The notes: a model not told the origin generated them from the letters alone. A stretch of DNA of 64,000 nt from an uncultured Actinomycetes bacterium (GCA_903884065.1 CAISDL010000128.1:45822-109821), one strand, 5' to 3'. Shown: positions 8,516-18,387, numbered from the stretch's first letter. Made by a program: numbers and translations.

Positions 8516-9710
8516 GGAGCGTGCGGATCAGCCCAAGGCTGTGGCTGAGGATGCGGGCGCTGAGTTCGCCTTCACCGCCGAACAGCAGGCACTGCGCACG
8601 GCGGTGCGCAAATTCAGCGCCGAGAACTTCGACGAGGCGACCGTGCGCCGACTGATGGAGTCCGAACCACGGTTCGACCCGACGGTGTGGCGGCGGCTTG
8701 GATCCGAACTCGGGGTGCTGGGGATGTCGGTGCCCGAAGCCGACGGCGGCGTCGGCGGATCCCTGGTCGACCAGGCCGTCGCCGTCGAGGAGTTCGGGGC
8801 GACGCTCGCCTGCGGTCCGCTGTTCGGGACCGTGTACCTGGCGGTCCCGGCTCTGGTGGCATGCCAGGGTGGCCCGGCCCGCGACGAGTTGCTGGCCGCA
8901 TTGGTAGAAGGCGAGCGCACGGCCGCGTTCGCCGTCGCCGACCGCGCGGGAGGCTTCGATCCGTCCGCACTCACCGTGACCGTCGACGGCGACACCCTCA
9001 CCGGGACCGTCGACCAGGTTGTCGACGCCGACGCCGCCGACGAACTACTCATTGCCGCAGCGGGTTCCGGCGGAGTGAGCCTGTATGCGGTGGATGCCGC
9101 CGGACCAGGCGTTCAGCGCAGTCCGCTGTTCACCATGGACCTCACCCGACCGCAGGCCACGATCGTGCTGACCCGGGCACCCGCACGTCTGCTGGCCGGT
9201 CCGGCCGACGCCGAGCGGGTGATCACCCACGCCCTGCAGGTCGGCGCGGCCCTGCTGGCCGTCGAACAGGTCGGGGCCGCACAGCATCTCCTGGACCTGT
9301 CGGTGGACTATGCGAAGTCGCGGCTGCAGTTCGGCCGCCAGATCGGCTCCTTCCAGGCGATCAAGCACAAGCTCGCCGACATGCTCGTCGACCTCGAGCA
9401 CGCCAGATCGGCGGCCTACCACGCCGTGTGGGCGCTCTCCTACGGCTCCGACGACCCCGCGCTGGCCGCTGCCATCGCCCAGGCACTCAGTTCCGCTGCA
9501 CTGCAACGCATTGCGGCCGACGCCATCCAAGTGCACGGCGGTATCGGATTCACCTGGGAACACCAGGCGCATCTGTACTTCAAACGCGCCGCCACCGACG
9601 CCGCTCTGCTGGGCACTGCCGAACAGCACCGGGCGCGGGTGGCCGATATTGTCCTCGATACCGCTGTGGCACACAGCGGGGCGGTGAAAGTGGCTACCGG
9701 CCAGGGGTAA
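8508..9710 (+). CDS. Acyl-CoA dehydrogenase, partner (beta) subunit lacking the catalytic Glu motif
   Basis: 400 aa from GTG 8508, which has GGAAGGAGGT just upstream; longer upstream starts lie inside the preceding gene. N-terminal domain from FTAEQQALRTAVRKF, middle domain with GMSVPEADGGVGGSLVD, C-terminal domain with QFGRQIGSFQAIKHKLADM and AIQVHGGIGFTWEHQAHLYF. At the place where the partner has IEGGTSE this protein has FKRAATDAALLG, as in non-catalytic beta subunits of actinobacterial heterotetrameric ACADs. I infer that it completes the FAD site of the alpha subunit and does not act alone. Confidence 0.9.
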   Translation: MAEERADQPKAVAEDAGAEFAFTAEQQALRTAVRKFSAENFDEATVRRLMESEPRFDPTVWRRLGSELGVLGMSVPEADGGVGGSLVDQAVAVEEFGATLACGPLFGTVYLAVPALVACQGGPARDELLAALVEGERTAAFAVADRAGGFDPSALTVTVDGDTLTGTVDQVVDADAADELLIAAAGSGGVSLYAVDAAGPGVQRSPLFTMDLTRPQATIVLTRAPARLLAGPADAERVITHALQVGAALLAVEQVGAAQHLLDLSVDYAKSRLQFGRQIGSFQAIKHKLADMLVDLEHARSAAYHAVWALSYGSDDPALAAAIAQALSSAALQRIAADAIQVHGGIGFTWEHQAHLYFKRAATDAALLGTAEQHRARVADIVLDTAVAHSGAVKVATGQG

Positions 9711-9770
9711 AGGCTCGACCGCGGCGGCACCCGGGCCGCTAGCGTCTCGCAGGATAATGATGGAGGAAGC

Positions 9771-10229
9771 ATGGCGGACAAGGTGTCGGACTCGGTCAGG
9801 ATCAACGCCTCTCCCGAAGAGGTGATGGCCGTGATCGCCGATCTCGAGGACTATCCCAACTGGAGCGAAGGTTTCACGAGCGTGGAGATCGTCACCACCC
9901 ACGACGACGGAGCTGCCAAGGACGCGGCGTTCAGCATCTCCACTCCCGTGGGCAAGGACACCTACGAGATCTCCTACGTGTGGACCGGCAACGCGGCGGT
10001 CAGTTGGACGCTGAACTCCGACGACGCCGGCAAGCCGAAGTCGAGCATGATGAAGAAGTTGGACGGCACCTACCGGCTCACGCCCGACGGGGACGGCACG
10101 AAGGTGACCTACGAGCTGGAGATCGACCCGAAGATCCCGATGATGGGCTTCATGAAGAAGAAGGCCGCCTCGACGATCGTCGACCAGGCACTCAACGGAC
10201 TGAAGAAGCGGGTCGAGAAGGGCGCCTAG
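9771..10229 (+). CDS. SRPBCC (START-like/cyclase) family protein
   Basis: 152 aa. ATG 9771 follows GGAGG at good spacing. The sequence starts with KVSDSVRINASPEEVMAVIA and DLEDYPNWSEGF, the classic polyketide-cyclase/START-like opening, and ends with an amphipathic helix (IVDQALNGLKKRVEK). Such proteins bind lipids or other hydrophobic molecules in a deep cavity. Position 60 bp after the FadE pair suggests it may belong to the same lipid-related unit, but no ligand can be named. Its stop codon is the first element of a 58-bp tandem repeat. Confidence 0.85.
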   Translation: MADKVSDSVRINASPEEVMAVIADLEDYPNWSEGFTSVEIVTTHDDGAAKDAAFSISTPVGKDTYEISYVWTGNAAVSWTLNSDDAGKPKSSMMKKLDGTYRLTPDGDGTKVTYELEIDPKIPMMGFMKKKAASTIVDQALNGLKKRVEKGA

Positions 10230-10344
10230 TCGAGTCGACGATGCCGCCGAGGGACGAGGCGGAGGAGGAGCGAGACAACAGGGACAGTCGAGTCGACGAT
10301 GCCGCCGAGGGACGAGGCGGAGGAGCAGCGAGACAACAGGGACC
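10229..10344. repeat. 58-bp tandem direct repeat, two copies
   Basis: Copies at 10229-10286 and 10287-10344 differ at two positions only. Each starts with GTCGAGTCGACGATGCCGCC and ends AGACAACAGGGAC. The first copy begins on the last base of the stop codon of the START-like gene. The unit is not a multiple of three and contains no convincing gene. It resembles the intergenic MIRU-type repeats of mycobacteria in placement, but I do not recognise the sequence. Confidence 0.92.
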
Positions 10345-10502
10345 AGGCTGCGGCCCAGCACTTTTCGTGCCGTTTCCAACTCGAGTCTTCTTCGTTCCCC
10401 TGACGTTATCCGCTGAGCCGCCGAGCGCCGCTTTCCTGTCGGGACCCGCCCATAACCTGCCTCAGTAGACACACCCCTGAGCCGGTAAGGAGACCGTTGA
10501 TC
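10345..10502 (+). other. Intergenic stretch upstream of the 58-aa gene
   Basis: No gene recognised. The only clear signal is AAGGAG at 10487-10492, the ribosome-binding site of the small downstream gene. A promoter is expected here but I cannot pick out -35/-10 boxes with confidence. Confidence 0.5.
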
Positions 10503-10679
10503 ATGGCGAACAGAATCACTGCGCAACACGTCACCGACAGCGCGAAGTTCGATTTGTACTGCAGCCGGCATGCGATTCGTCCCAGGACCGCAATCGCTGA
10601 ACTGATCGCCATGGCCTTGGCGTTACCCGAGGACATTTTGGACTACCTGCGCGAGCAGACGGTCAACACCGCGGCCTGA
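10503..10679 (+). CDS. Hypothetical small protein, 58 aa
   Basis: Starts at ATG 10503, ten bases after a consensus AAGGAG; TTG at 10497 is too close to it. The product is soluble, without signal peptide or membrane segment, and reads as two or three helices (LYCSRHAIRPRTAIAELIAM, then PEDILDYLREQ). No family recognised. It stands alone between the repeat and the convergent patatin gene. The ribosome-binding site and full codon structure argue that it is real. Confidence 0.6.
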   Translation: MANRITAQHVTDSAKFDLYCSRHAIRPRTAIAELIAMALALPEDILDYLREQTVNTAA

Positions 10680-10703
10680 CGGCCGGCCTGGTTACGCACT
10701 CGC

Positions 10704-11738
10704 TCAGCGGAAGTGCTGGCGGTAGGCGGCTTCGTCCCATCCGGTCAGAAACGTCGTCGCCGCGTCGTATCCCTTGAGGTAGAGCGCGTCGATCTCCGGG
10801 TCGGTGATGTCGAAATCCAGAACACCGACATCACCGGAGTCGACCCGGATGGTGCGGGCGCTCACCCACGGCTGACTCAAGTAGGCCTGGTCGCGGCCGA
10901 CGAGCACCGTGGTGATCACGTCCTCCAGTAGATGTGGGCCGCCGAAGACCCGCAGCGGCGCCAGGCCCGGCACCACTTTGTCGTTGCCGGCCGGCAGATT
11001 CGGCAGCACCGTCACTCCCAGGGTCGGCCAACGGGGAGGTTTCCCGTCGAGGCGGTCCAGGGAGTCGATGGGGTAGTTGGACAGCAGTCCGCCGTCGAGC
11101 AGCGTCGACTCCAATCCGGCCGCGCTCGTCAGCCGCACCGGACGGAACAGGAAGGGAATCGACATCGAGGCCCGCACCGCATCGGCGACGGACTGCTCGT
11201 CGGGGTCGAGGCCGTACACGCTCCGGTAGTCCCACGGCAGCCGGACCAGTTGTCCGCGGGTCACGTCGGTGGCCGTGACCACCAGCCGGTACCGGCGGTC
11301 GTCGGGGACCTGGCGGTCGTCGAGGCGCAGATCCCCGAAGGTCTCCACGCCCAGACCCTTCAGCTGCGCGGCGACGAAGTCATGCACGTAATCACCCTTG
11401 TAGACACCATTGCCCTGCAGGATCGCCCAGGCCGGTCCCAGCAGCGGAACCCGCTCGATCGGACCCGGGTCGAGGAACTTCCCGTAGTCCAGACTCAGCA
11501 CCAGATCGCGGATATCATGCGGCCCAAGGGTATTGGACTTTGCTGCCGCGGCGACGATCGAACCGACGATGGAACCGGCCGAGGTGCCGGCGATCCGGTT
11601 GGCGCGGTAGCCCGCCTCCATCAGCCTGACGACGGCGCCGACCAGTCCGATACCTTTGACTCCGCCGCCGGCGAGCACAAGATCGAGTGGTCTGGTCCGC
11701 TTGGTCCTGGACGTCGCGGTCCTTGATGTCGTCGCCAT
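10704..11738 (-). CDS. Patatin-like phospholipase
   Basis: 344 aa from ATG 11738; a GTG at 11744 overlapping the hrpA stop (GTGA) is an alternative. GAGGGG precedes. All patatin elements are present: oxyanion hole GGGVKG (24-29), nucleophile Ser53 in GTSAG, and Asp215 in LLDGGLLSNYP, giving a Ser-Asp dyad. No signal peptide. The family hydrolyses acyl esters of phospholipids or neutral lipids; bacterial members may be effectors or housekeeping lipases. It follows hrpA directly and is likely co-transcribed, though no functional link is evident. Confidence 0.9.
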   Translation of the reverse strand: MATTSRTATSRTKRTRPLDLVLAGGGVKGIGLVGAVVRLMEAGYRANRIAGTSAGSIVGSIVAAAAKSNTLGPHDIRDLVLSLDYGKFLDPGPIERVPLLGPAWAILQGNGVYKGDYVHDFVAAQLKGLGVETFGDLRLDDRQVPDDRRYRLVVTATDVTRGQLVRLPWDYRSVYGLDPDEQSVADAVRASMSIPFLFRPVRLTSAAGLESTLLDGGLLSNYPIDSLDRLDGKPPRWPTLGVTVLPNLPAGNDKVVPGLAPLRVFGGPHLLEDVITTVLVGRDQAYLSQPWVSARTIRVDSGDVGVLDFDITDPEIDALYLKGYDAATTFLTGWDEAAYRQHFR

Positions 11739-11740
11739 GA

Positions 11741-14700
11741 TCACCCCTCGAGTACGGCGTCGATCGCACGGTAGATGCGCTGCTCGCTGACCGGGCGAGC
11801 GGTGCCCAGTTGTTGCGCCCAGAGGCTGACCCGGAATTCCTGGATCAACCGGTCGATGTCGCGGACGTCCTCGCCCGCCGCCCGCGCGGGCGAGAGAGCC
11901 CGCACCAGCTCGTCGTGGGCGTCCTGGACGGCGTGGACGCGGGCCATCCGCTCACGGTCGGCACCCGGCGCCTGCGCAAGCCGGTCCAGCCGTCGGGAGA
12001 CGGCGGTGAGATAGCGCGTCAGGTCGTTGAGGTAGACCGCACCGGTGGCCGCGACGAACCCGGGGCCGACCAGCGCCGCCACGTGCCTGCGGATGTCGGC
12101 GACTGCGTCGGCCTGGGCGGGTGGTGGGTTGCCCGGCAGTGCCAGGTTCACCTCCTGCAGTGCCGCAAGTGCCTTCTCGACCCGGCCGAGTATCTCGGCG
12201 GTGGTCTGCGCAAGTGCGCCGGCCACCCGTTGACGCGCGGCCTCGAAGTCGGCGCGGTTCCAGACCTCGGGTACCAGCACGTCGACCGCGGCGTCCGCGC
12301 AATCCTCGAGCAGCGCCGCCAGCGACCCGTCCGGATTGTTGCCGAGTACCAGCCGGCGCCGCGGATCGAGTTGTTTCTCGAGGGCTTTCGCCGGAGAGGG
12401 AACGTTGAGCCGCAACAGTCTTCGCACGCCCGCGCGCATCGCGGCATCCCGTTCGGCCGCGTTGGCGAACACCCGAAGATCGACCGCTGCTGCCGTCGCG
12501 ACCAGACCGGGGTAGCCGCGAATTCCGGCGCTCTCGATGCTGCGCGGCATGGCGTCGAGGTCATCGGGCCAACTGCGAAGGCCGGTGCGCTCCAGGGTCC
12601 CGACCGCTTCGACGACGGCGCGCCGGGTCTGTCCGGCCAACTTCGTCTGCAGTGCGCCGAGGTCCTTGCCCCGGGCCAACTCCGCCCCGTCGGGAGCTTC
12701 GACGGCGAAGGTGACGCGCAGATGGGCGGGCAACTTGTCCAGATCGAAAGCGTGGATCGGAACGAGAATCCCACTGGCCCGATGCAATTCCCGTTGCAAC
12801 GTCTCCAGCAGCGACTCGTCGCCGGGTTCCAGGTGCGCCAGCACGGCGCGGGCGGTGTCGGGCGCGGGAACGAAGTTGCGGCGCAACTCCTTCGGCAGCG
12901 AGCGGATCAACGCGGTCACCAGTTCCTCCCGCAATGCGGGAACCTGCCAGCCGAACTCCTCCCCGCCCAACCGGGCGAGCACGGCCACCGGCACGTGCAC
13001 GGTGACCCCGTCGTCGGTCGCACCGGGTTCAAAACGGTAGGACAGCGGTAGCGCCAGATCGCCGGCCTGCCAGTGGTCCGGACGGTCGGCGTCGGCATCG
13101 GCGACCCGCAGCAGGTCGCCGCGGTTCATGGTCAGCAACTCCGGCGCACGGTGTCGCTGTTTGCGCCACCACCCGTCGAAGTGCCTGGCCGACAGGACAT
13201 CCGGCGGGATGCGAGCGTCGTAGAAGGCGAAGATCTCGTCGTCTCCGACCAGCAGGTCGCGCCGGCGGGCGCGTTCTTCCAACTCGGCCACCTCCGCACG
13301 CAGCCGGGCGTTGTCGGCGAAGAAGTGGTGGCGGGTCTGCCAGTCCTCCTCGACCAGAGCGTGGCGGATGAACAGCTCGCGGGCCGCCTGCGGATCGACG
13401 GCCGCGTAGCCGATCCGGCGGCGCGCGACCAGCGGCAGGCCGAAGAGCGTCACCCGCTCGTAGGCCTGGACGGCCCCGCGCTGGGCATCCCAGTGCGGCT
13501 CGCTGTAGGTGCGCTGGAGCAGGTGTCCGGCCACTCGTTCGACGACTTCCGGTTCGATGCGCGCCGCGGTACGCCCGTAGAGCCGGCTGGTCTCGACCAG
13601 ATCGGCGACCACCACCCAGCGCGGTGGTCGCCGGGTCAGCACCGAGCCCGGGGCCAGCACGAACTTCGCGTTGCGCGCCCCGGTGTACTCACGCGAATCG
13701 CCCTCGCGCAGCCCGACGTGCGACAGCAATCCCGCCACCAGTGCCGCATGCACCCGCGCGGCATCGGCGGGCTCTGCGGCGGCGTCCTGCTGACCACCGC
13801 GCAGGCCGATACCCGCCGCGATGCCGCGCAGTTGACCGACCAGGTCCTGCCACTCCCTGATCCGCAGGTAGTGCAGGAACTCCTCGCGGCACATCCTGCG
13901 AAACGCACTGCTCGACAAAGCTTTACGTTGCCCGCGCAGGTAATTCCACAGGTTGAGGTAGGACATGAAGTCACTGCTCTCGTCGGCGAACCGGGCGTGT
14001 TTGGCCCGCGCGGCCTCCTCCCGGTCAGCGGGCCGTTCCCGGGGATCGGGAATGGACAGCGCCGCGGCGAGCACGAGCACTTCCGTGAGGCAGCCTTCGG
14101 TGTCGGCCTGCAGGATCATCCGGCCCAGCCTGGGGTCCACCGGAAGCTGAGCCAGTCTGCGGCCGAGTTCGGTGATGGAGCCCTCGGCATCGAAGGCACC
14201 CAACTCCTGGAGGACGGCGATACCGTCGTTGACGCTGCGCCGGTCAGGCGGGTCGAGGAACGGGAAGTCGGCGACGTCCCCGAGTTTCAGAGCGGCCATC
14301 TGCAGGATCACCGCGGCCAGATTGGTCCGCAGGATCTCCGGATCGGTGTACCGGGGCCTGCCCTCGAAGTCCGACTCGGAGTACAGCCGGATGCAGACCC
14401 CGGGCGCGGTGCGCCCCGAACGGCCGGCCCGCTGGGCGGCCGACGCCTGGGAGATCGGTTCGATGGGCAGCCGCTGCACCTTGGTTCGTCGGCTGTAGCG
14501 GGAGATCCGCGCCGTACCCGGGTCGACCACGTACCGGATACCCGGCACGGTCAACGACGTCTCGGCGACGTTGGTCGCCAGCACCACCCGCCGGGTCAGC
14601 CGGCTGTTACTGGGTGCGAAAACCCTATGCTGCTCGGCCGTCGGCAGCCGGGCGTACAGCGGCAGCACCTCGACGTCGCGCGGGTTTCCGCGATAGGCGG

Positions 14701-15715
14701 CCCGGATCGCCTCTGCGGTGTCCCGAATCTCCCGCTCCCCGGAGAGGAAGACCAGCACGTCTCCGGGTGGTTCGGCTGAAAGCTCCTGCAGCGCATCGAG
14801 AATGGCTTCGGTCTGATCGCGGGGCTCGATCCTGACGACCTCGTGATCGGGGTCGTCCGGGTCACCCTCCTGGTCGTCGCCGGCCACGTTTGGTGCGGGC
14901 AGCTCCAAGGGTCGGTATCGGATCTCGACCGGGTAGGTGCGGCCGGTCACCTCGACGATGGGGGCGTCTGCGAAGTGTGCGGAGAACCGTTCGGGCTCGA
15001 TGGTGGCGGAGGTGACGATCAGTTTGAGGTCCGGCCGGCGGGGCAGCAGCTGACGCAGGTAGCCGAGCAGGAAGTCGATGTTGAGGCTGCGCTCGTGCGC
15101 CTCGTCGAGGATGAGGGTGTCGTAGCGCAGCAGTTGCCGGTCGCGCTGGATCTCGGCGAGCAGGATCCCGTCGGTCATGAGCTTGACCAGGGTGCGGTCG
15201 CTGACCTGGTCGGTGAACCGCACGCTGTAACCGACGGTGTAATCCGCCGGTCGCTGCGCTCCTGCGCGCCGCTCCTCGCCCAGGGGCGTGCCGAGTTCCT
15301 CGGCGATGCGCTCGGCGACGGTGCGGGCAGCCAGGCGGCGTGGCTGGGTGTGCCCGATCATTCCGCGCACACCGCGGCCGATGTCCAGGCAGATCTTGGG
15401 CAGCTGGGTGGTCTTGCCGGATCCGGTCTCCCCAGCCACCACGATGACCTGGTGGGCGGAGATGGCCGCGCCCAGTTCTTCACGCACGCGGCTGACCGGC
15501 AGATCCGGATAACTGATGGCCGGAACGGCGGCGGCCCGAGCGGCCACCAGAAGCTCCGCGTTCGACACCTGCCGGGACAGTTCGTCGAATTTCTCGGCGC
15601 TGACCGGTGGTCGCAGCGATCGCAGCCGGCGGCCGAGGCGGGCGGCGTCGCGCAGGGTCAGTCCGTCCAGTCGCGCACGCAACTCGCGTACGTCAGCTCC
15701 GGACGCCTGGGACAC
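11741..15715 (-). CDS. hrpA: ATP-dependent DEAH-box RNA helicase HrpA
   Basis: 1324 aa, the usual size for HrpA. Walker A GETGSGKTTQ (about 93-102), DEAH box in LDEAHERS (about 202), SATIE, then the QRAGRSGR motif VI, winged-helix/ratchet region and the long C-terminal HrpA-specific domain (DUF3418) ending YRAIDAVLEG. HrpA acts on mRNA and stalled ribosomes in E. coli. Start ATG at 15715. The gene is divergent from a small membrane protein. No frameshift or missing motif seen. Confidence 0.95.
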   Translation of the reverse strand: MSQASGADVRELRARLDGLTLRDAARLGRRLRSLRPPVSAEKFDELSRQVSNAELLVAARAAAVPAISYPDLPVSRVREELGAAISAHQVIVVAGETGSGKTTQLPKICLDIGRGVRGMIGHTQPRRLAARTVAERIAEELGTPLGEERRAGAQRPADYTVGYSVRFTDQVSDRTLVKLMTDGILLAEIQRDRQLLRYDTLILDEAHERSLNIDFLLGYLRQLLPRRPDLKLIVTSATIEPERFSAHFADAPIVEVTGRTYPVEIRYRPLELPAPNVAGDDQEGDPDDPDHEVVRIEPRDQTEAILDALQELSAEPPGDVLVFLSGEREIRDTAEAIRAAYRGNPRDVEVLPLYARLPTAEQHRVFAPSNSRLTRRVVLATNVAETSLTVPGIRYVVDPGTARISRYSRRTKVQRLPIEPISQASAAQRAGRSGRTAPGVCIRLYSESDFEGRPRYTDPEILRTNLAAVILQMAALKLGDVADFPFLDPPDRRSVNDGIAVLQELGAFDAEGSITELGRRLAQLPVDPRLGRMILQADTEGCLTEVLVLAAALSIPDPRERPADREEAARAKHARFADESSDFMSYLNLWNYLRGQRKALSSSAFRRMCREEFLHYLRIREWQDLVGQLRGIAAGIGLRGGQQDAAAEPADAARVHAALVAGLLSHVGLREGDSREYTGARNAKFVLAPGSVLTRRPPRWVVVADLVETSRLYGRTAARIEPEVVERVAGHLLQRTYSEPHWDAQRGAVQAYERVTLFGLPLVARRRIGYAAVDPQAARELFIRHALVEEDWQTRHHFFADNARLRAEVAELEERARRRDLLVGDDEIFAFYDARIPPDVLSARHFDGWWRKQRHRAPELLTMNRGDLLRVADADADRPDHWQAGDLALPLSYRFEPGATDDGVTVHVPVAVLARLGGEEFGWQVPALREELVTALIRSLPKELRRNFVPAPDTARAVLAHLEPGDESLLETLQRELHRASGILVPIHAFDLDKLPAHLRVTFAVEAPDGAELARGKDLGALQTKLAGQTRRAVVEAVGTLERTGLRSWPDDLDAMPRSIESAGIRGYPGLVATAAAVDLRVFANAAERDAAMRAGVRRLLRLNVPSPAKALEKQLDPRRRLVLGNNPDGSLAALLEDCADAAVDVLVPEVWNRADFEAARQRVAGALAQTTAEILGRVEKALAALQEVNLALPGNPPPAQADAVADIRRHVAALVGPGFVAATGAVYLNDLTRYLTAVSRRLDRLAQAPGADRERMARVHAVQDAHDELVRALSPARAAGEDVRDIDRLIQEFRVSLWAQQLGTARPVSEQRIYRAIDAVLEG

Positions 15716-15759
15716 TGTCGTGAGGATAGTTGGCCGCCTATCGGGAAGGAGCCACGGCC

Positions 15760-15924
15760 ATGACGACCTGGCTGATCGTCGGCGCTCTGTTGTTGCTCGC
15801 CGTCGGCCTGGTGTCCAGCCAGCTGTTCCGGCTCAAGGACTGGCTGAACAGACAGCCGGCCATTCCCAACCCGGAGACCGACCCGCAGGCACCCGACCAT
15901 CCGGGCGACTCCGAGCCGCGGTAA
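15760..15924 (+). CDS. Small single-pass membrane protein, 54 aa
   Basis: ATG 15760 is preceded by GGAAGGAG. The first 20 residues form one transmembrane helix (TWLIVGALLLLAVGLVSSQL), followed by RLKDWL and a Pro/Asp-rich acidic end (DPQAPDHPGDSEPR). No family recognised. Divergent from hrpA, 44 bp away, and convergent with the SGNH hydrolase gene. Confidence 0.6.
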   Translation: MTTWLIVGALLLLAVGLVSSQLFRLKDWLNRQPAIPNPETDPQAPDHPGDSEPR

Positions 15925-15950
15925 GCCGTGCCCGTCGACGGCACGAGAAC

Positions 15951-16640
15951 TCAGATCCGGGTGGTCAACTGGTTGTAGATCAGCGGGGCGATCTTCTCGG
16001 CGAGGTAGACGTGGCCGGCGTCGGTGGGATGCACCCCGTCGTGGCCGATCAGATCGGGCCGACCGACGAACCAGTTCGCGGCGATCGGATCGATGAACGT
16101 CGCACCGATGCCGGCGGCCTGCACCCGCAGGCTGTTGCGGATGGTCAGTACCGCCGGCGGCGGGGTTGCGGTGGGCCAGGGCGGCCCGATGACCAGAAAT
16201 CTCGCGTCGGGCGCGGCGAACCGCGCCAGGTGGAGCGTGCCGGCTGCCATGTCCGGGAATGCGGCCGGGTTCACCGGTTGGTCGTTGCGGGATCCGAAGA
16301 ACACCACCAGGACGTCATTGCGGCGCACCGCCCGCGCCGTCAGGTCCTGGAAGACGCTGCCGCGGTTGCCGGGTTGTCCGTAGCCGGCACCACCCTCGGC
16401 CGCCACGTCGGCTTCGATGTCGACCCCGCGCCGGGCCAGCATTTTCCAGGCCTGCTCTGTCCAGGACCGGGGTCCGTTGCCACCCTCGTTGGAACCGGCG
16501 GTGTAGGAGTCGCCGATGACGGCGATGCGGGTCGGCGTCGCGGCCCGGACCGCCGGTGCACCGGAAACGCCCGACACCGTACCGGCGACCACGATCATGG
16601 TCGCCGCAGCAGCGCGAAAAGCGGCTTGCCTCAGGTTCAT
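15951..16640 (-). CDS. Secreted SGNH/GDSL hydrolase
   Basis: 229 aa from ATG 16640 (GAGAGGT upstream); GTG 16646 is an alternative. Cleavable signal peptide in the first 33 residues (AAATMIVVAGTVSG... AVRA). Block I IAVIGDSYTAGS carries Ser45, the Gly and Asn of blocks II-III are present (VFFGSRND), and block V DGVHPTDAGH gives the Asp-His pair. The family covers esterases, lipases and acyl transferases that act on cell-envelope carbohydrates or lipids. The substrate cannot be inferred. Confidence 0.88.
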   Translation of the reverse strand: MNLRQAAFRAAAATMIVVAGTVSGVSGAPAVRAATPTRIAVIGDSYTAGSNEGGNGPRSWTEQAWKMLARRGVDIEADVAAEGGAGYGQPGNRGSVFQDLTARAVRRNDVLVVFFGSRNDQPVNPAAFPDMAAGTLHLARFAAPDARFLVIGPPWPTATPPPAVLTIRNSLRVQAAGIGATFIDPIAANWFVGRPDLIGHDGVHPTDAGHVYLAEKIAPLIYNQLTTRI

Positions 16641-16777
16641 CGGCACCTCTCAGCTTCAAAAGCCTAATGCCGTCTCAGCCGGCGCGGGCGGAGGTTGACG
16701 CCGGCCGCGTCTGCCGTTCGCTCACGACCGCCTGCAACCTGCCCGGCGGCGCCGAGCGGACACGCCTCCTCGATGGC

Positions 16778-18352
16778 TCAGAGAACGTCGAGGATGTCGT
16801 TCTTCAACGCCTCGGCCTGGGTTCCGAAGACGGCCTGCACACTGCTGCCGACCTCGATCACGCCCGCGGCCCCGAGGCTCTTGAGCCGGCCGTGGTCCAC
16901 CTTGGACGGGTCGGCGACATCCATCCGCAGCCGCGTGATGCACGCGTCGACATTGACCAGGTTCTCCCGGCCGCCGAACGCTGCGATCAACTGCTCGGCC
17001 TTGCTGTCGGCGAGCGGACGGGCCACGGTCGCCACGGCCGCCCCCGCGGTCGGGATGGCGGTGGCCGCGACAGCGCCCTCGCTGAGGTTCGCCCGCTCCT
17101 CGGCCTCGAACTCGCCCTCCGGTTCGCGGCCCGGGGTGCGCATGTTCCACTTCACGATCGCAAACCGGAACAGCAGGTAGTAGAGGACGAAGAACACCAG
17201 GCCCATGACGATGAGCAACGGGACGTTCTTGGCCGCCGGTGCGGTGCCGTAGAGCAGAAGGTCCATCAAACCGGCGGAGAACGAGAAGCCCAGGTGGATG
17301 TCGAGCAGGTAGGCGATCGCCAGCGACAACCCGGTGAGGATCGCGTGAATGATGTAGAGCGGGAACGCCACGAACATGAAGGCGAACTCCAACGGTTCGG
17401 TGACGCCGGTGAGGAACGCCGTCAGCCCGGCGGCGGACAGAATGCCGAAGGCCACCTTCTTCTGCCGTGCGTTGGCCACCTGGATCATCGCCAGCGCCGC
17501 TCCCGGCAACCCGAACATCAGGATCGGGTAGAAACCTGCGGTCAGGTGCCCGCCGGTCGGATCCCCGGCGGCGAAGCGGCTCAGTTCACCTGTGACGAGG
17601 GTGCCATCCGGCTTCTGGAAGCTGCCGTAGATGAACCACACGTAGGAGTTGAGAATGTGGTGCAGCCCAATGGGAATGAGCATCCGGTTGGCGAAGCCGT
17701 ACACGAATGCACCGAACGCCCCGGCGCCGCCGATGAACTTGCCCAAACCGGTCAGTCCGGCATCGAAAATTGGGTAAAGGTAGCTCATCGCGAACGCCAC
17801 CACCAGCACGGTGACCGAGACCGCGATGGGCACGAACCGCCGGCCGCCGAAGAAGCCGAGATACGGCGGCAACTTGATGGTGTGGTAGCGGTCGAACAGC
17901 CACGCGGTGATCAGCCCGACCACGATGCCGCCGAGCACGCTGTAGTTGATCTGGGCCTGCTTGCCCGCTTTGTCCAGCACGCCATCCAGGACGAACGGCG
18001 ACATGGTCTTGAATACGGCCTGCATCACCAGGTAGCCGACGACCGCGGCCAGGGCGGTGGAACCGTCGGCCTTTCGGGCGAACCCGATCGCCACACCGAC
18101 AGCGAACAGCATGGCCAGGTTGTCGAACAGTGCGCCACCGGCCGCGCTCATGGCCTGGAAGAACGGGCCGATCACCGGGGCCTTGATCCGGCCCAGCAGG
18201 TCGTCCTGACCCAACCGCAGCAGGATGCCGGCGGCCGGCAGTACCGCGATCGGCAGCATGAGGCTCTTGCCCAATCGCTGCAACTGCGCGAAACCGGGGA
18301 TATTCAAACCCGATTTCCCTTGTGCCCCTGAGGCTTTGGTGGTGCCACCCAT
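16778..18352 (-). CDS. nagE: PTS system N-acetylglucosamine-specific EIICB component
   Basis: 524 aa from ATG 18352; the open frame continues upstream but only as shadow sequence. Residues 1-400 are a glucose-superfamily EIIC permease with about ten membrane segments ([36 protein letters not shown]). The last 80 are an EIIB domain with phospho-accepting Cys471 in [12 protein letters not shown]. The EIIA partner is encoded divergently by crr, and nagB and nagA follow it. That context makes GlcNAc the likely substrate, though such genes have been labelled ptsG in mycobacteria. No EI or HPr gene is in the window. Confidence 0.9.
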   Translation of the reverse strand: MGGTTKASGAQGKSGLNIPGFAQLQRLGKSLMLPIAVLPAAGILLRLGQDDLLGRIKAPVIGPFFQAMSAAGGALFDNLAMLFAVGVAIGFARKADGSTALAAVVGYLVMQAVFKTMSPFVLDGVLDKAGKQAQINYSVLGGIVVGLITAWLFDRYHTIKLPPYLGFFGGRRFVPIAVSVTVLVVAFAMSYLYPIFDAGLTGLGKFIGGAGAFGAFVYGFANRMLIPIGLHHILNSYVWFIYGSFQKPDGTLVTGELSRFAAGDPTGGHLTAGFYPILMFGLPGAALAMIQVANARQKKVAFGILSAAGLTAFLTGVTEPLEFAFMFVAFPLYIIHAILTGLSLAIAYLLDIHLGFSFSAGLMDLLLYGTAPAAKNVPLLIVMGLVFFVLYYLLFRFAIVKWNMRTPGREPEGEFEAEERANLSEGAVAATAIPTAGAAVATVARPLADSKAEQLIAAFGGRENLVNVDACITRLRMDVADPSKVDHGRLKSLGAAGVIEVGSSVQAVFGTQAEALKNDILDVL

Positions 18353-18387
18353 GTTCGGCCCAGCCCTTCCGTTGTTGCGGCTCGAGG

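Noticed and set aside
11810..14779. Long plus-strand frames opposite hrpA
   Set aside because: Antisense frames kept open by GC-rich codon use; hrpA is complete with all helicase motifs.
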